Source of the DNA: Chitinophaga rupis
Lineage (GTDB): Bacteria > Bacteroidota > Bacteroidia > Chitinophagales > Chitinophagaceae
Length of the DNA: 64,000 nt
Direction: 5' to 3'
NCBI RefSeq assembly: GCF_900109685.1
Contig: NZ_FOBB01000001.1
Coordinates: 310,001 to 374,000 of the forward strand
Below are positions 43,601-51,568 of this stretch, one piece after another. The translations under genes and the position numbers were made by a program. The first letter of the stretch is position 1. The number at the start of each line of letters is the position of its first letter. A model generated the notes under the pieces. That model worked only from the letters and a program-made list of their open reading frames with translations, had not been told where the DNA came from and did no database searches.

Positions 43601-44213
43601 TGCTGGGAAAGTGTGCGGAATCTATCTGGTTGGTAAGCACATAGAGGTCCAGGTCACCATCATTATCATAATCAAAGAAAGCGCCCATAATGGAGTAACC
43701 GGCATCGTTAACGCCGTATTCCTGTGCCATTTCCTTAAACACCGGTGTACCGTTTTTATCCAGGCCCTGGTTCACGAACAGCATGTTCTGCCGGCTGGCG
43801 CTGTCTTTTTTCATAGCAGCGCACACGTAGAGGTCGGGCCAGCCATCGTTATTAATATCAATTACTGATACGCCGGTATTCCAGCGGCCGGGCACATTCA
43901 CGTTTGCTTTGGCAGTAATATCCTTAAAATGCATACTGCCGGCATTCAGGTATAGACGGTTGGGCACCATGTTGCCGGTAAAGAACACATCGGGTTTGCC
44001 ATCTTTATTAAAATCGGCTATGGCCACGCCGCCACCGTTATAGATGTATTCAAAGTTCAGCACATTCAGGCTGTCACTTTCCGTTATGGTGTTTGCAAAA
44101 TCAATCCCTGAGCGGGATGCGGTTATTTGCTCAAACAGGACAGGTGTATGCGTACAGGCTACAGTAAATAATAACATCCACATGCACCAGCCTAATTGTT
44201 TAGGCGCTTTCAT
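40647..44213 (-). CDS. FG-GAP/VCBS and ASPIC/UnbV repeat lipoprotein
   Basis: The 1188-residue protein has a lipobox (LLFTVAC, Cys about 20). Fourteen Ca-binding type DxDxDG-like loops are visible (DFNKDGKPD, DINNDGWPD, DYDNDGDLD, DFDNDGYRD and others), forming two beta-propeller-like blocks (about 50-500 and 640-1110). An ASPIC/UnbV domain (about 510-600, NRLGQGAWVQVRGG, VTWPDGKVQVWNNI) separates them. The family is surface-exposed; its function is poorly known. It sits between susD and the PAP2-type gene. A terminator lies ahead, between it and susD, so read-through or an own promoter is needed. Confidence 0.93.
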   Translation of the reverse strand: MKAPKQLGWCMWMLLFTVACTHTPVLFEQITASRSGIDFANTITESDSLNVLNFEYIYNGGGVAIADFNKDGKPDVFFTGNMVPNRLYLNAGSMHFKDITAKANVNVPGRWNTGVSVIDINNDGWPDLYVCAAMKKDSASRQNMLFVNQGLDKNGTPVFKEMAQEYGVNDAGYSIMGAFFDYDNDGDLDLYVLTNQIDSAHFPSKYKPRHLDGSSLNTDRLYRNDWNDSLHHAYFTNVSKQAGILIEGYGLGINITDINHDGWKDIYVANDYLSNDILYINNHNGTFTDRSATYLKHTAYSAMGTDVNDINNDGLADIISLDMLPETNLRRKMMMNANNYFTYINNDQYGYEYQYPRNMLQLNQGLVPGKDSIPAIAFSDIGFMAGIAATDWSWTPMVTDFDNDGYRDIVITNGFPRDITDHDFVSFRATATPYASTEFMLEQLPRVKVPNYAFRNNGNLTFSNVTKQWGMETPTFSNGAAYADLDGDGDLDYVVNNINDVATVYENHSNGQPHAAHWLRVQFKGPPGNRLGQGAWVQVRGGNQQQQVYENTIYRGYLSSVENVAHFGLGSADTVTAVKVTWPDGKVQVWNNIPANQVLAADYANAAPAPPAATPALSAPLFADVTDSSGITFKHKEYDYIDFNDQRLLPHKLSQYGPALAVGDVDGNGLDDIFIGGATQYKGTFLLQQPNGRFMEKDLLPGLADSKAAEDMGCLLLDVDGDNDLDLYIASGSCENKAGSLSYRDRLYLNNGKGSFTEAAQALPAIYTSKSCVKAADFDRDGDLDLFIGGRVEPGKYPAPVSSYLLRNDTHNGAVKFTDVTAQAAPALQHLGLVCDALFTDYDNDGYTDLLLAGEWMPPVFLHNNKQGRLLPAKTGMEAETGWWGSLVSGDFDNDGDMDYIAGNTGLNTLYSASAQEPVCMYAADFDKNGSYDAIPTLFLPDSMGRRREFPAHTRDDLIKQMIMMRARFPKYHDFAVATIQDILKPEELKDALQLKATNLRSCYFENKGNGRFTCSPLPLQAQVAPLYGMVAADVNGDGNLDVVINGNDFGTEVSAGRYDALDGLVLLGNGKGAFSPMDIRSSGIYLPGDGKALVQLQGPHGQLLLAASQNQGPLKLFSSRKAARLLPLQSKDACLTVHYANGHTQKQECSYGQGFLSQSGRYAAFTAPVTTVDITDFSGRKRTVSLP

Positions 44214-44289
44214 TGTCCGGTGAAATTTGTTCTCTTGTAATGTGTGTTGTAGGTATCTGTTCTTGTGGTATTCTTATATAAACCAGGTA

Positions 44290-44318
44290 GAAATAAAAGA
44301 GAGGCACAAGTGCCTCTC
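44290..44318 (-). terminator. Intrinsic terminator after the second susD
   Basis: GAGAGGCAC and GTGCCTCTC (44299-44318) form a perfect 9-bp stem with a 2-base centre. On the minus strand it is followed by TTTTATTTC, 23 bases after the susD stop. Confidence 0.85.
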
Positions 44319-44340
44319 CTTCCGCCATTCTAAAACCTGA

Positions 44341-46083
44341 TCAATAATCAGGATTCTGTTTCAGAGCGGAGACCCCATTGGTCGCGCTCAAATCAATTTG
44401 CCGCTGCGGTATCGGGTAATAAGTATTTTTCGGTTCAGTGAACTTAACGCCTTTTAACAGGCTCATTATTGTCGTTTCGTATGCAATATAAGCATTTAAA
44501 GTGGAACTTGCCTCTCCCCAGCGCACTAAATCAAAAAATCTGTGGCCTTCCATTCCAAATTCCAGCTTCCTTTCAAAGTGAACTGCTTTACGGGCCGCAT
44601 TTTTATCGGTCCAGGGGGTTGCATACTCATTTATTACATAGTTAGCGGCGGGTGCATTACCGGCTGCATTTTTTACCCAGCCGTTCGTGTTGGCAGCACG
44701 CTCACGGATGAGGTTCACATATTCCCGGGCTTTTTCCAGGGAACCGATCTCTACCTCACATTCTGCGGCCCACAAAATTACATCTGCATAGCGTATGAGG
44801 ATGTAGTTAATGGCGGTGAGGCCATTGGTCCAGGAGGAACCATCTGTAAGCACCTTTTCCTGTGATTTGTAATACACGTTCTTTTTAGGTGAGTAAGGGC
44901 CACCGTTTGACTGGTCGCGGATCCAGGAGATGCCGGGATGTGCGCCCCAGTCCAGGTAGGGAATACCCCTGCGGCCTACTGTCCAGTCCAGGCGCGGATC
45001 CAGCGGACCTGCATCCGGGGTAAAGGGCTTGTCGGCAGCTATGCCCATATCGCTTTTTACAGGGTTGGCATTGTAGGTGCCATCCAGCAACGGCAGTCCG
45101 CCTGCGGTGCGGAAAGAGTTCACCAGCTCCTGTGTGGGCTGGAAAAATCCGCAGCAGCCGCCGGGGGCTCCTTTATCAGAATAGGGGAAGTTCAGGATCT
45201 GGTCGGGGTTGGAGTTGTTTCCCTGACCACCGTCATTTACAGACGCCTGTACAGCAAATATGGATTCCGGGCCGTTCTTGGTATCTGCATTGTAATTATC
45301 CTGGTAACGGGCGGCCAGGGCATATTTTACGCCCTTGGGATTTGTGCCGTTTGCCATGATACTTTCCAGCAGCGGTTTGGCTTCTGCATACTTTTTCTCA
45401 AACATATAGGCTTTAGCCAGGAAAGCGGCAGCGGCCCATTTATTGGCGCGGCCTACCTGTGCCATTATTGCCGGCAGACTATCATAAGCGGCCTTCAGAT
45501 CGGCTTCTATTTTAGGCCAGGCATCTTCTGTGTTAGCTACTTTGTAGTTGTTGGCTACATAATCAACTGTTTCATCTACATACGGGATGTTGTTCCACAT
45601 CTTCTTAGCTTCCAGGTGATAAAAACCGCGCAGGAAGCGGGTCTCTGCCCGTATACGGCCACGGTCCGCATCGGATACATCGGCCTTTGCCAGTGCTTTT
45701 AGCACGTTATTGGTGCGGGCTACCCCGTCGTAAACGGCTTTCCATTTTACATTAAAAAAGTCGTTGGTAGATAATGCCTCATATCTTTCAATGGGATTTA
45801 TATCTGCCTGGTCACCGGCGTTAGAACCTTTGTGCGCATCGCCACCGGCAATACTGCCGTATACCCAGTTGGTACAGGAGGCCTGCCAGTTAAAACCGTT
45901 ATAGTTGCCATCCAGCACCGCATAGGCGCCTATGAGCAGTTCTTCCACGCCTTTTTTGGTTGCTACGTCAGCATCGCCCAGCTGCCCGATGGGATCCCGT
46001 GAGAGGAAAGATTTTTTGCATGCATATAACCCCACTGCAATTCCTCCGGCCAGCAACATGCCTATGATGATCTTATTTTTCAT
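44341..46083 (-). CDS. SusD/RagB-family nutrient-binding lipoprotein
   Basis: The ATG at 46083 (MKNKIIIGMLLAGGIAVGLYAC) gives a proper lipoprotein signal with Cys at about 22 and a mature chain to 580 residues; an upstream start would add 10 residues. SusD hallmarks are ETRFLRGFYHLEAKKMWNNIPYV (about 146-168), the C-terminal HFERKLEFGMEGHRFFDLVRWGEA (by key residues), and YYPIPQRQIDLS...NPDY at the end. It caps the SusC encoded 102 bases upstream. The substrate is unknown; the same unit offers no glycosidase. Confidence 0.95.
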   Translation of the reverse strand: MKNKIIIGMLLAGGIAVGLYACKKSFLSRDPIGQLGDADVATKKGVEELLIGAYAVLDGNYNGFNWQASCTNWVYGSIAGGDAHKGSNAGDQADINPIERYEALSTNDFFNVKWKAVYDGVARTNNVLKALAKADVSDADRGRIRAETRFLRGFYHLEAKKMWNNIPYVDETVDYVANNYKVANTEDAWPKIEADLKAAYDSLPAIMAQVGRANKWAAAAFLAKAYMFEKKYAEAKPLLESIMANGTNPKGVKYALAARYQDNYNADTKNGPESIFAVQASVNDGGQGNNSNPDQILNFPYSDKGAPGGCCGFFQPTQELVNSFRTAGGLPLLDGTYNANPVKSDMGIAADKPFTPDAGPLDPRLDWTVGRRGIPYLDWGAHPGISWIRDQSNGGPYSPKKNVYYKSQEKVLTDGSSWTNGLTAINYILIRYADVILWAAECEVEIGSLEKAREYVNLIRERAANTNGWVKNAAGNAPAANYVINEYATPWTDKNAARKAVHFERKLEFGMEGHRFFDLVRWGEASSTLNAYIAYETTIMSLLKGVKFTEPKNTYYPIPQRQIDLSATNGVSALKQNPDY

Positions 46084-46185
46084 GTGGAAATTTTTTGTTC
46101 TTTGAGCTATCACCTGGAACCGGGCCTGCTGCTTTAAGGCAATTGCCCGGTTGCAGGTGTTTTTTTTATATTCTATCGTTACCTA

Positions 46186-49100
46186 TTAGAAAATGGCGTT
46201 TAAACCCAGGATAAACTGGCGTGTAAGCGGATAGTTACCATAGTCTACCCCAAAGTTGGTATCCACACCGCTTACGGCAGGGTCCAGGCCTTTGTAACCG
46301 GTAATGGTGAACAGGTTAACAGCCTGCACATATATCTTCAGCTTTTCCATACCAATAGTACGGATAGTGGATGCGGGCAGCGTATAGCTCAGCTGCACGT
46401 TGCGGGCCCGCAGGTAAGCGCCATTCTCCATGTAATAGGAGTTTGGCTGGGTATTGGTGCTGAAGTTGGATACATCCTCAAAAATGGGTACGGTAGTGCC
46501 TTTGTTCTCAGGCGTCCAGGAATCGCGTACACGGCCGCTGATGGCCTGCCCCGGGAAAGAGGGGAAGAAGTCGGTGAACCAGCGGGTGTAGTTAATTACC
46601 TTGGCGCCGGTTACGGCGTAGAAGAACATGTTAAAATCAAAACCTTTGTAACCGATGGTGATATCCAGGCCGGAAGTTACGCGGGGATTGGGATCGCCAA
46701 AGAAGGTACGGTCGGCAGCCGTGATCTTTTTATCGCCATCCACATCCCGGTACTTGAAACGGCCGGGGGCAGCGCCATCCTGTGCGGCGCTGTTCTTTAC
46801 ATCATTATCATCCTGGAAAAGACCTACCACATCATAGCCAAAGAAGGCGGAAATGGGTTGCCCTACGGCATTACGGGTGAAAGTACCGATACGGGATGAA
46901 CCAAAGCTGTTACCGTCAAAATAGTCTACCCCTTCGGACAGCTTGGTGATCTTGTTCTTATATGTTGTTAAGGTTAAATTGGCTTCGTAGCGCCAGTTCT
47001 TGGCAAAGGTGCCGCGTTTAATGAGCTGCATATCTATGCCTTTGTTGCTCATACTGGCTACGTTAATGGTAGGATAAGTTACCTGACCTACGGTACCGGG
47101 CAGTTCCGGGTTAAAGAGCAGATTGCTGGTCTTTTTATTATAGATATCAAATATAAAGTCCAGTGTGTTGTTGAACAAGGTTGCATCCAGACCTACGTTG
47201 GTAGTGATGTTGGTTTCCCAACGGCCTTCCGGATTACCGATCCTGGCTTTGTTGATACCTTCAAAGGTGGCGGTGCTGGCGCCGTCTATGGCGTAAGCAG
47301 AGAAGGAGGCGCTGGCGGCGTACAGGTTGTACTGGTTGTTCAGATCTATACGCTGGTTACCCATTTTACCCCAGCCACCGCGGAGCTTTAATTCGTTGAT
47401 CCAGGAAACGCCTTTCAGGAATTCTTCCTGGCTAACGCGCCAGCCGGCGGAAACAGCCGGGAAGGTACCATAACGGTTGGCGATACCAAAGTTAGAGGAA
47501 CCATCCCTTCTAAGCACGGCGCTGATCAGGTAACGGTCCATCAGGGTATAATCCACTTTACCAAACATGGAGAAGATATCATTACCGGGGCTGCCTTCAC
47601 TGCCTACCGTACGGCCGGATGACTGGGTGCCGGTAAGGGTGCGGTAGTTCACTACATTGGTAAAGGGGTTAAGGCCTGTACCGTTCATATCACGGCCGGC
47701 ACCATCGCGGATGGCTTCTATACCTACCAGGGCCTTGATATTATTTATTCCAAAGGTATGCTCATAGCGCATGGTGTTGGTCCAGGTCCAGCTGTAGCCA
47801 TAACCTGAATTTTCATACAGCTGATCACTACCTATGTTTTCAGAATTCTCATAGGTGCGGGAGGTAATACCGTTTGCATAAAAGCTAAACAGATTACCTC
47901 CAAAGCTGCTGCGGAAGGTGAGGTCTTTTAAAATGTCTGCCTCTGCATATACGTTACCGAAAATACCGAAGGCGTGACCTTTATTATCTTTTGAACGGGT
48001 TTGGTTCGCTACCGGGTTACTGGGGTTATTAAACCCTTTGGCTGCAGTACCGGCCCAGCCCCCAAATTCGTCATGTACAGGGATCAGCGGGTTCATACGG
48101 TAGGCCAGGGAAATGGCATTACCCTCATTCAGGTTGGTAAGCTGCGGGTTATCGCGGAAGGTCATCTGAATGTTTTCCCCGATGCGCACCCGGTTCTTGA
48201 TAGAGAACTCTGAGTTGGCGCGGATGGAGTAACGTTTCAGGTAGGTGCTCAGCACTACCCCTTCCTGGTTATAATATCCGAAACCTGCGTAGAAGCGGGA
48301 GTTCTCACTACCGCCGGACAGGCCTACTGCATGCTGCTGGATGGGCGCTGTGCGGGTAATTGCATCATACCAGTCCGTTCCGGCTTTGTTAGCTTTTACG
48401 ATCTGGTAAATGTCGCCTTTATTAAAATCAACATTGTATTTGCTGGCATCAATGGCCGGATCGCCGGCAAACACACCGGTTTTGCCGCCTGCCAAAATAT
48501 AATCCGGCAGCACGGGGTTTACGCCAGTGCCGTACTGGGGATGGGTAGGGTTGCCATTGGCTTCTACCTTACCGGCATTACGTTCAGCTATCCAGGTCCA
48601 TTTGGCGGTTTCTTCGGGGTTCAGGATATCAAAACCTTTACCGGGTGTTTGCCAGCCATAGGAACCATCGTAGGTTACCTGGATCTTACCATCATTACGG
48701 CGGCTGCCATGTTTAGTGGTGATCACAATTACGCCTGCAGAGGCACGGGCGCCGTAAATGGAGGCGGAACCGGCATCTTTCAGCACGGTAGTGGTTTCAA
48801 TATCAAAACTATTAAGGTTTTCAATACTGAAGGTGGGTACCCCATCCACAATGTACAACGGCTCGTTACCGGCAAAAGAGGCAAAGCCCCTGATGCGCAC
48901 CAGGCTGGTGGTGCCTGGCTGGCCGGAGGACAATACCGTTAAACCGGCTACGCGGCCCTGTAACTGCTGTTCTGCGTTACCGGCCGGTACGGCTACCAGC
49001 TCTTTTGCTTTTACAGTGGATACAGCACCAATGATGTCTTTACGCTGCTGGGTGGTGTACCCTGTTACCACCAGCTCATTGAGCGCGCTGGCGGAGGTTT

Positions 49101-49398
49101 CCAGGCTAATGTTGTAGACAGAGCCTGCTCCTACAGTGAGCTCCTGTGGTTTGTACCCTACGAAAGAAACTACCAGTGTTGCGTTGTTAGGTACCGTTAA
49201 TGAAAAGGCACCGCTCACATCTGTGACGGTGCCAGTGCTGGTACCTTTTACCTGAACGGTTGCACCCGTAACAGGTTCATTGTTTTCTGCAGTAATTTTC
49301 CCGGAAATTTTCTTGGTTTGGGCAAAGGTGCTGTTGACGCAAAGTAGTAATAACATGCAACAGCACCCTGCCACCAGGCTGTGGTAGATTTTTTTCAT
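46186..49398 (-). CDS. SusC/RagA-family TonB-linked outer-membrane transporter
   Basis: The 1070-residue protein has a signal peptide about 1-26 and a carboxypeptidase-regulatory-like domain (ISGKITAENNEPVTGATVQV, about 31-50). The SusC linker LNELVVTGYTTQQRKDIIGA is about 106-125, the plug has IYGARASAGVIVITTKHGS (about 213-231), and a large barrel ends FILGLNAIF. There is no STN domain. It is about 35% or less alike by eye to the first SusC of the window and is a separate system. It is the first gene of SusC-SusD, followed by FG-GAP and PAP2-type genes on the same strand. Confidence 0.95.
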   Translation of the reverse strand: MKKIYHSLVAGCCCMLLLLCVNSTFAQTKKISGKITAENNEPVTGATVQVKGTSTGTVTDVSGAFSLTVPNNATLVVSFVGYKPQELTVGAGSVYNISLETSASALNELVVTGYTTQQRKDIIGAVSTVKAKELVAVPAGNAEQQLQGRVAGLTVLSSGQPGTTSLVRIRGFASFAGNEPLYIVDGVPTFSIENLNSFDIETTTVLKDAGSASIYGARASAGVIVITTKHGSRRNDGKIQVTYDGSYGWQTPGKGFDILNPEETAKWTWIAERNAGKVEANGNPTHPQYGTGVNPVLPDYILAGGKTGVFAGDPAIDASKYNVDFNKGDIYQIVKANKAGTDWYDAITRTAPIQQHAVGLSGGSENSRFYAGFGYYNQEGVVLSTYLKRYSIRANSEFSIKNRVRIGENIQMTFRDNPQLTNLNEGNAISLAYRMNPLIPVHDEFGGWAGTAAKGFNNPSNPVANQTRSKDNKGHAFGIFGNVYAEADILKDLTFRSSFGGNLFSFYANGITSRTYENSENIGSDQLYENSGYGYSWTWTNTMRYEHTFGINNIKALVGIEAIRDGAGRDMNGTGLNPFTNVVNYRTLTGTQSSGRTVGSEGSPGNDIFSMFGKVDYTLMDRYLISAVLRRDGSSNFGIANRYGTFPAVSAGWRVSQEEFLKGVSWINELKLRGGWGKMGNQRIDLNNQYNLYAASASFSAYAIDGASTATFEGINKARIGNPEGRWETNITTNVGLDATLFNNTLDFIFDIYNKKTSNLLFNPELPGTVGQVTYPTINVASMSNKGIDMQLIKRGTFAKNWRYEANLTLTTYKNKITKLSEGVDYFDGNSFGSSRIGTFTRNAVGQPISAFFGYDVVGLFQDDNDVKNSAAQDGAAPGRFKYRDVDGDKKITAADRTFFGDPNPRVTSGLDITIGYKGFDFNMFFYAVTGAKVINYTRWFTDFFPSFPGQAISGRVRDSWTPENKGTTVPIFEDVSNFSTNTQPNSYYMENGAYLRARNVQLSYTLPASTIRTIGMEKLKIYVQAVNLFTITGYKGLDPAVSGVDTNFGVDYGNYPLTRQFILGLNAIF

Positions 49399-49719
49399 AA
49401 CGTGGCTTTATAAAGACTTAATAGTGTATAATTATTTGATTATCTTTTAGAGTGATCTTGGTCTTTTTAAGTTAACGCGGAAAGCTTACTTGGTTTGCAT
49501 ACGTAGATAACAAGTCCTGGCTAAAAATAGATTTTGGTTGTACGCTTCTCTTTCTTACTTATCATTGCTCGTTTGCCTGACCAATTTATAACTTTATTTT
49601 AACATTTACAAGTGTTTATTTAACGTTTTTGAAAAAATCTTCGCTGAATGCCAACACACTGTATAAAATAACCGTATTTCATATAAACATTTATAATTTG
49701 TGTTAAAAAGCTATATATC
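49399..49719. other. Divergent susC/TMEM220 gap (gene-free)
   Basis: These 321 AT-rich bases between divergent genes hold no open frame of note. On the minus strand TATTTTTA near 49525-49532 could be a -7 element for susC. A half-site GGTTTGCATAC at 49492-49502 resembles half of the LacI-type operators, but no second half is present. Confidence 0.5.
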
Positions 49720-50145
49720 ATGAAAGTGTTCATGAAAATATTCAACATACTATTTTGCCTGGTTTTTATCGTATTTGCCGGCTTACAATATAACGACCCG
49801 GACCCTTATGTGTGGATGCCCATTTACCTGTATGCTGCCGTGCTGTGTGCGCTGGCGGCACGTAAACAGTTTTACCGGGGCGCCTACCTGGCGGGGGTAT
49901 TTGTGTACCTGGCCTATGCGGTGTACCTGTTCTTCGACAAATACGGGGTAATGGACTGGGCAGTACACCACCATGCAGAAAATATTGCTGAAACCATGAA
50001 GGCCACCAAGCCCTGGATTGAGGAAACCCGGGAGTTCTTTGGCCTGTTCATCCTGATCATTGTGCTGCTGGTTGATTATACCTATGCCAGCCAACGCTCA
50101 CTCAAAAAGCAAAGGAAGGCGATGATGAAGATCACGAAGCGGTAG
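49720..50145 (+). CDS. TMEM220-like small membrane protein
   Basis: The 141-residue protein has about four membrane helices. The conserved start IFNILFCLVFIVFAGLQYNDPDPYVWMPIY (key residues QYNDPDP..W) matches the transmembrane-220 family, which is found from bacteria to animals. Its function is unknown. It stands alone on the plus strand between the divergent susC and the convergent thioredoxin-domain gene. Confidence 0.85.
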   Translation: MKVFMKIFNILFCLVFIVFAGLQYNDPDPYVWMPIYLYAAVLCALAARKQFYRGAYLAGVFVYLAYAVYLFFDKYGVMDWAVHHHAENIAETMKATKPWIEETREFFGLFILIIVLLVDYTYASQRSLKKQRKAMMKITKR

Positions 50146-50317
50146 TATTGCGGGTAGGGTTTTATGTAGGGGGGAGGAGTTGCGCACGGGTTGCACACGG
50201 GTTACGGAGCCTTTTTAGGAGGGAAGGATACCAATTACACCCGAATAGGACAGCAATGGAATTGCCGGCTCATTTTGGGGCACCTGACATGAACTTCACA
50301 CGGGAAAACCATAGCTT

Positions 50318-51439
50318 TTAGTAATACCTCCCTATCAGCTTGTTTTCCACAATTGCTTTGCGTAGCTCCAGCATGTTCACTGCGCCCTGGTGCCGGTACA
50401 CAATGTTACCACCGGGCTCTACCAATACAGTATATGGCAAAGCTCCCTGCCAGTCCGGATCTACGGCTTCTATAAGCTGGTATTTATCACTGCCCGTGTA
50501 CAGGTAATTCTTATTGGAGGCCTGCAGCTTTTTAAGCTGGGTCAGGGCTTTGCTCATTTTCTCCGGGCTATCAGTGGTAATGGTAATAAATTCAAAATCC
50601 CGCTCCCGGTACATACGGTCGGTATTTATAAAGGCAGGCAGCTCCTGTATGCAGGGGCCGCACCAGGTGGCCCAGATATTAATGAGGCGCAGCTTATCGC
50701 CCTTGTTCTTTAATAATTCTTTGATGCCGGTGGCATCCAGGGTATCCAGGCTTACGGGGCGCTGGGCCCATTCCTTATACAGCTGTGCGTTATACTCATC
50801 TTTCCAGGCCCATTTAATAGAGCAGCCAAAGGTTTTCTGCACCGGTGTTTTCACTTCCTCGTGGTGCAGTACTGCATCAATAGCCCCACGGATATCCTCT
50901 GCCTGGCCGGTGCCGGGTTTTTCCTTACTATCCAGGCGGCCGGTATAGCGCAGCTTGCGGCTTTCATCAAAAATAAAGGCATGGGGCGTGGCTACCGGCC
51001 CGTAGGCCAGGGCTACCTTCTGATCATCACCATCATATAGATACGGGAAGTTAAATGCATGTTGTTTGGCGCGGAGCTGCATTTCCTCATAGGTATCTCC
51101 CATTTCCGTATACCCCAGCTCACCCAGGTTCACGGCTGTTGGGCTGTTGGGAGATATGACCACCACGGCTACCTGCTGCGGGCCATAGTCTTTGGCCAGC
51201 TGTTTAATACGCTCCTCATAAGCCTGTGCTGTGGGGCAATGGTTACAGCTAAAAACAATAGCCAGCACTTTGGCTTTGGCAAAACTGTTGAGGGTATAGG
51301 TTTTCCCATCCGTACCCTTCAGGGAAAAAGCCGGCGCCGCAGCGCCAATGGATAAGGTTTTAGGCTCCGGGTGATGGCTTTGAGCCATGGCGGGTAATAC
51401 AAAAACCATTAACAGGAGGTAAAGCAGTTGTTTTTTCAT
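50318..51439 (-). CDS. Exported protein with two thioredoxin-fold domains
   Basis: The 373-residue protein has a signal peptide (about 1-19, ending PAMAQ). Domain 1 (about 30-190) is AhpC/TSA-like, with the redox pair in VFSCNHCPTAQAYEERI (about 59-75). Domain 2 (about 235-372) is TlpA/ResA-like, with WATWCGPCIQELPAF (CGPC about 262-265). A thiol-disulfide role in the periplasm is expected, possibly in cytochrome c maturation or in keeping exported proteins reduced. It lies 129 bases before the minus-strand oxidative sugar cluster ends, but a terminator separates them. Confidence 0.9.
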   Translation of the reverse strand: MKKQLLYLLLMVFVLPAMAQSHHPEPKTLSIGAAAPAFSLKGTDGKTYTLNSFAKAKVLAIVFSCNHCPTAQAYEERIKQLAKDYGPQQVAVVVISPNSPTAVNLGELGYTEMGDTYEEMQLRAKQHAFNFPYLYDGDDQKVALAYGPVATPHAFIFDESRKLRYTGRLDSKEKPGTGQAEDIRGAIDAVLHHEEVKTPVQKTFGCSIKWAWKDEYNAQLYKEWAQRPVSLDTLDATGIKELLKNKGDKLRLINIWATWCGPCIQELPAFINTDRMYRERDFEFITITTDSPEKMSKALTQLKKLQASNKNYLYTGSDKYQLIEAVDPDWQGALPYTVLVEPGGNIVYRHQGAVNMLELRKAIVENKLIGRYY

Positions 51440-51515
51440 AACTGAAATATGGGTTGGGAACGGAGTAATAAGTTAAGGAAAGATAATGGGATTTGGAAGC
51501 TTTCAATTTTAATCA

Positions 51516-51545
51516 AAAGGGCAGCCTGGTACCAGGCTGCCCTTT
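51516..51545 (-). terminator. Perfect palindromic terminator after the ThuA-dehydrogenase fusion
   Basis: A 30-base perfect palindrome (AAAGGGCAGCCTGG and its complement, no true loop beyond TA). It lies 24 bases after the stop at 51569, followed on the minus strand by TTGATTAAAATT. Confidence 0.85.
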
Positions 51546-51568
51546 ACTTAAACAACTTTATAATTAAA

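Noticed and set aside
49492..49502. LacI-type half-site before the second susC
   Set aside because: Only GGTTTGCAT matches; the other half is absent.
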